64,000 nt of DNA from Acidobacteriota bacterium (GTDB lineage Bacteria > Acidobacteriota > Blastocatellia > RBC074), in NCBI GenBank assembly GCA_018269055.1, contig JAFDVI010000004.1:124001-188000 (forward strand), given 5' to 3'. A program made the position numbers and the translations under genes. This document shows, in pieces, positions 63,162 to 64,000 of the stretch. Positions within the stretch are counted from its first letter, which is position 1. Each line of letters begins with the position of its first letter. The notes below the pieces were generated by a model that was not told where the DNA came from, did not search any database, and was given only the letters and a program-made list of their open reading frames with translations.

Positions 63162-64000
63162 ATGTGTGACACCATCGTAGCCGTTCCGCCTGCAACCGCC
63201 AACAACGCGGTTTGGTTTGGCAAAAACAGCGACCGCGAACCCGGCGAAGCGCAAATCGTAGAGCATTTGCCTGCGCAAAAGTTTTCTTCGCCTGCAAAGT
63301 CGCAATGCACTTACGTTGAATTACCACAAGCCGCCGAAACCTTTGAAGTCGTATTGAGCCGTCCGTTCTGGATGTGGGGAGCGGAAATGGGCGCGAACTC
63401 ACATGGCGTCGCCATCGGCAATGAAGCCGTCTTCACCAAATTGCCCGTGCCCAAAACAGGGTTGACCGGAATGGATTTGCTGCGGCTGGCGTTGGAGCGT
63501 TCGACGACAGCGCGCGAAGCGTTGGGTCTAATTGCGCGGCTGATCACAGACTTTGGCCAGGGCGGTTTGTGCGGGTATCGCCACAAAGGATTTCGCTACC
63601 ACAATTCGTTCATCATTGCTGATCCAATCGAAGCCTGGGTGCTGGAAACCGCCGACCGATTTTGGGCAGCGGAACGAGTACGCGGCGTGCGTACGATTTC
63701 CAACGTGCTGACCATCGGAAAAGAGTTCGACCTGATTTCCGACGGAGCCTTTGAATTCGCGAAGGAAAAAGGCTGGTGTAAATCTGCCGCCGATTTCGAT
63801 TTTGCCAAAGCGTTCGGCGATCCGTTTTTTCGATTCACCAGCGGCGGTGATGTTCGCCGCGCCTGCACGCGCCATCGGTTGATGCTGCCCGAAGGGAAAA
63901 TTGGCCGAGCCGATCTGTTCACCGCGTTGCGCGATCACGCAGGGCACAAACCTGAAAGCGGCTGGCGATTAAACATGCCTTGCGCTCACGCTTCGTGGAT
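63162..64000 (+). CDS. Secernin-like C69 family peptidase (3' truncated by window end)
   Basis: The frame starts at ATG 63162 and is still open at the window end; about 280 residues are seen. It begins MCDTIVAVPPATANNAVWFG-KNSDRE, the mark of the secernin/C69 peptidase group, in which Cys2 becomes the N-terminal nucleophile after removal of Met. Further matches are FWMWGAEMGANSHGVAIGNE, GMDLLRLALERSTTAREAL and YHNSFIIADPIEAWVLETAD. Dipeptidase activity is known for bacterial C69 members; secernins are less defined. Most of the gene is present; the C-terminal third is missing. Confidence 0.88.
   Translation, partial: MCDTIVAVPPATANNAVWFGKNSDREPGEAQIVEHLPAQKFSSPAKSQCTYVELPQAAETFEVVLSRPFWMWGAEMGANSHGVAIGNEAVFTKLPVPKTGLTGMDLLRLALERSTTAREALGLIARLITDFGQGGLCGYRHKGFRYHNSFIIADPIEAWVLETADRFWAAERVRGVRTISNVLTIGKEFDLISDGAFEFAKEKGWCKSAADFDFAKAFGDPFFRFTSGGDVRRACTRHRLMLPEGKIGRADLFTALRDHAGHKPESGWRLNMPCAHASW

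Overview
The window most resembles a chromosome segment of an Acidobacteriota bacterium, probably Blastocatellia-like. The grounds are an Oar-type TonB receptor with a carboxypeptidase-regulatory N-terminus and the LPLNGRNF plug signature, a DUF3179 protein, a TIGR02999-type ECF sigma factor, a Uma2 nuclease, many secreted TPR and propeller proteins, and a long sulfatase / Gfo-Idh-MocA / DUF1080 / GMC sugar cluster. The phylum call is inferred from family content only. There are no rRNA or tRNA genes, no CRISPR array and no transposase that I can see.

Layout. 1-6.4 kb: a DUF3179 membrane protein, an outer-membrane TonB receptor, an APC permease and an AhpD-like protein. The DUF3179 and AhpD genes are each interrupted by one in-frame TGA exactly where the family has a redox cysteine, and each TGA is followed about 10 nt later by a bacterial SECIS-like hairpin, so I annotate both as selenoproteins. 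6.5-15.8 kb: small secreted proteins, two TPR proteins, a Tat-exported TIM-barrel isomerase/epimerase coupled to an EamA transporter, a small Fis-type DNA-binding protein and purC. 16.2-30.3 kb (minus): a tightly packed four-gene operon for a membrane-anchored propeller, a VIT-VWA protein, a 2555-residue secreted TPR solenoid and a membrane-anchored hypothetical protein; it looks like one large extracytoplasmic assembly of unknown purpose.

30.5-40.3 kb: an aldo/keto reductase, then seven minus-strand genes for breakdown of decorated or oxidised sugars (sulfatase, 5-dehydro-4-deoxyglucarate dehydratase, DUF1080 hydrolase, Gfo/Idh/MocA oxidoreductase, exported RraA-like aldolase, GMC oxidoreductase, sialate O-acetylesterase). 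Three gaps of this cluster carry large hairpin-forming repeats. 40.5-43.2 kb: an acyl-CoA synthetase (NDP-forming) fused to an N-terminal GNAT domain.

43.4-49.2 kb: a compact three-gene module, a two-TM protein, a TIR-like multi-domain protein and an nSTAND1 NTPase with one transmembrane segment and fourteen WD40 repeats, the last two genes overlapping by ATGA. It has the make-up of a TIR/STAND conflict (anti-phage or signalling) system and is the best candidate for an undescribed system. It is followed by a decayed copy of the 3' end of the class B penicillin-binding protein gene that lies intact 1 kb further on.

49.6-64 kb: a low-complexity secreted protein, an FhaA-like FHA protein beside a PbpA-like transpeptidase, a Uma2 nuclease, an ECF sigma factor, an Asp-box double propeller, an MFS exporter, a gene-poor AT-richer stretch with orphan hairpins, a zinc-ribbon/PDZ membrane protein, a DUF2071-DUF393 pair and the start of a secernin-like C69 peptidase cut by the window end.
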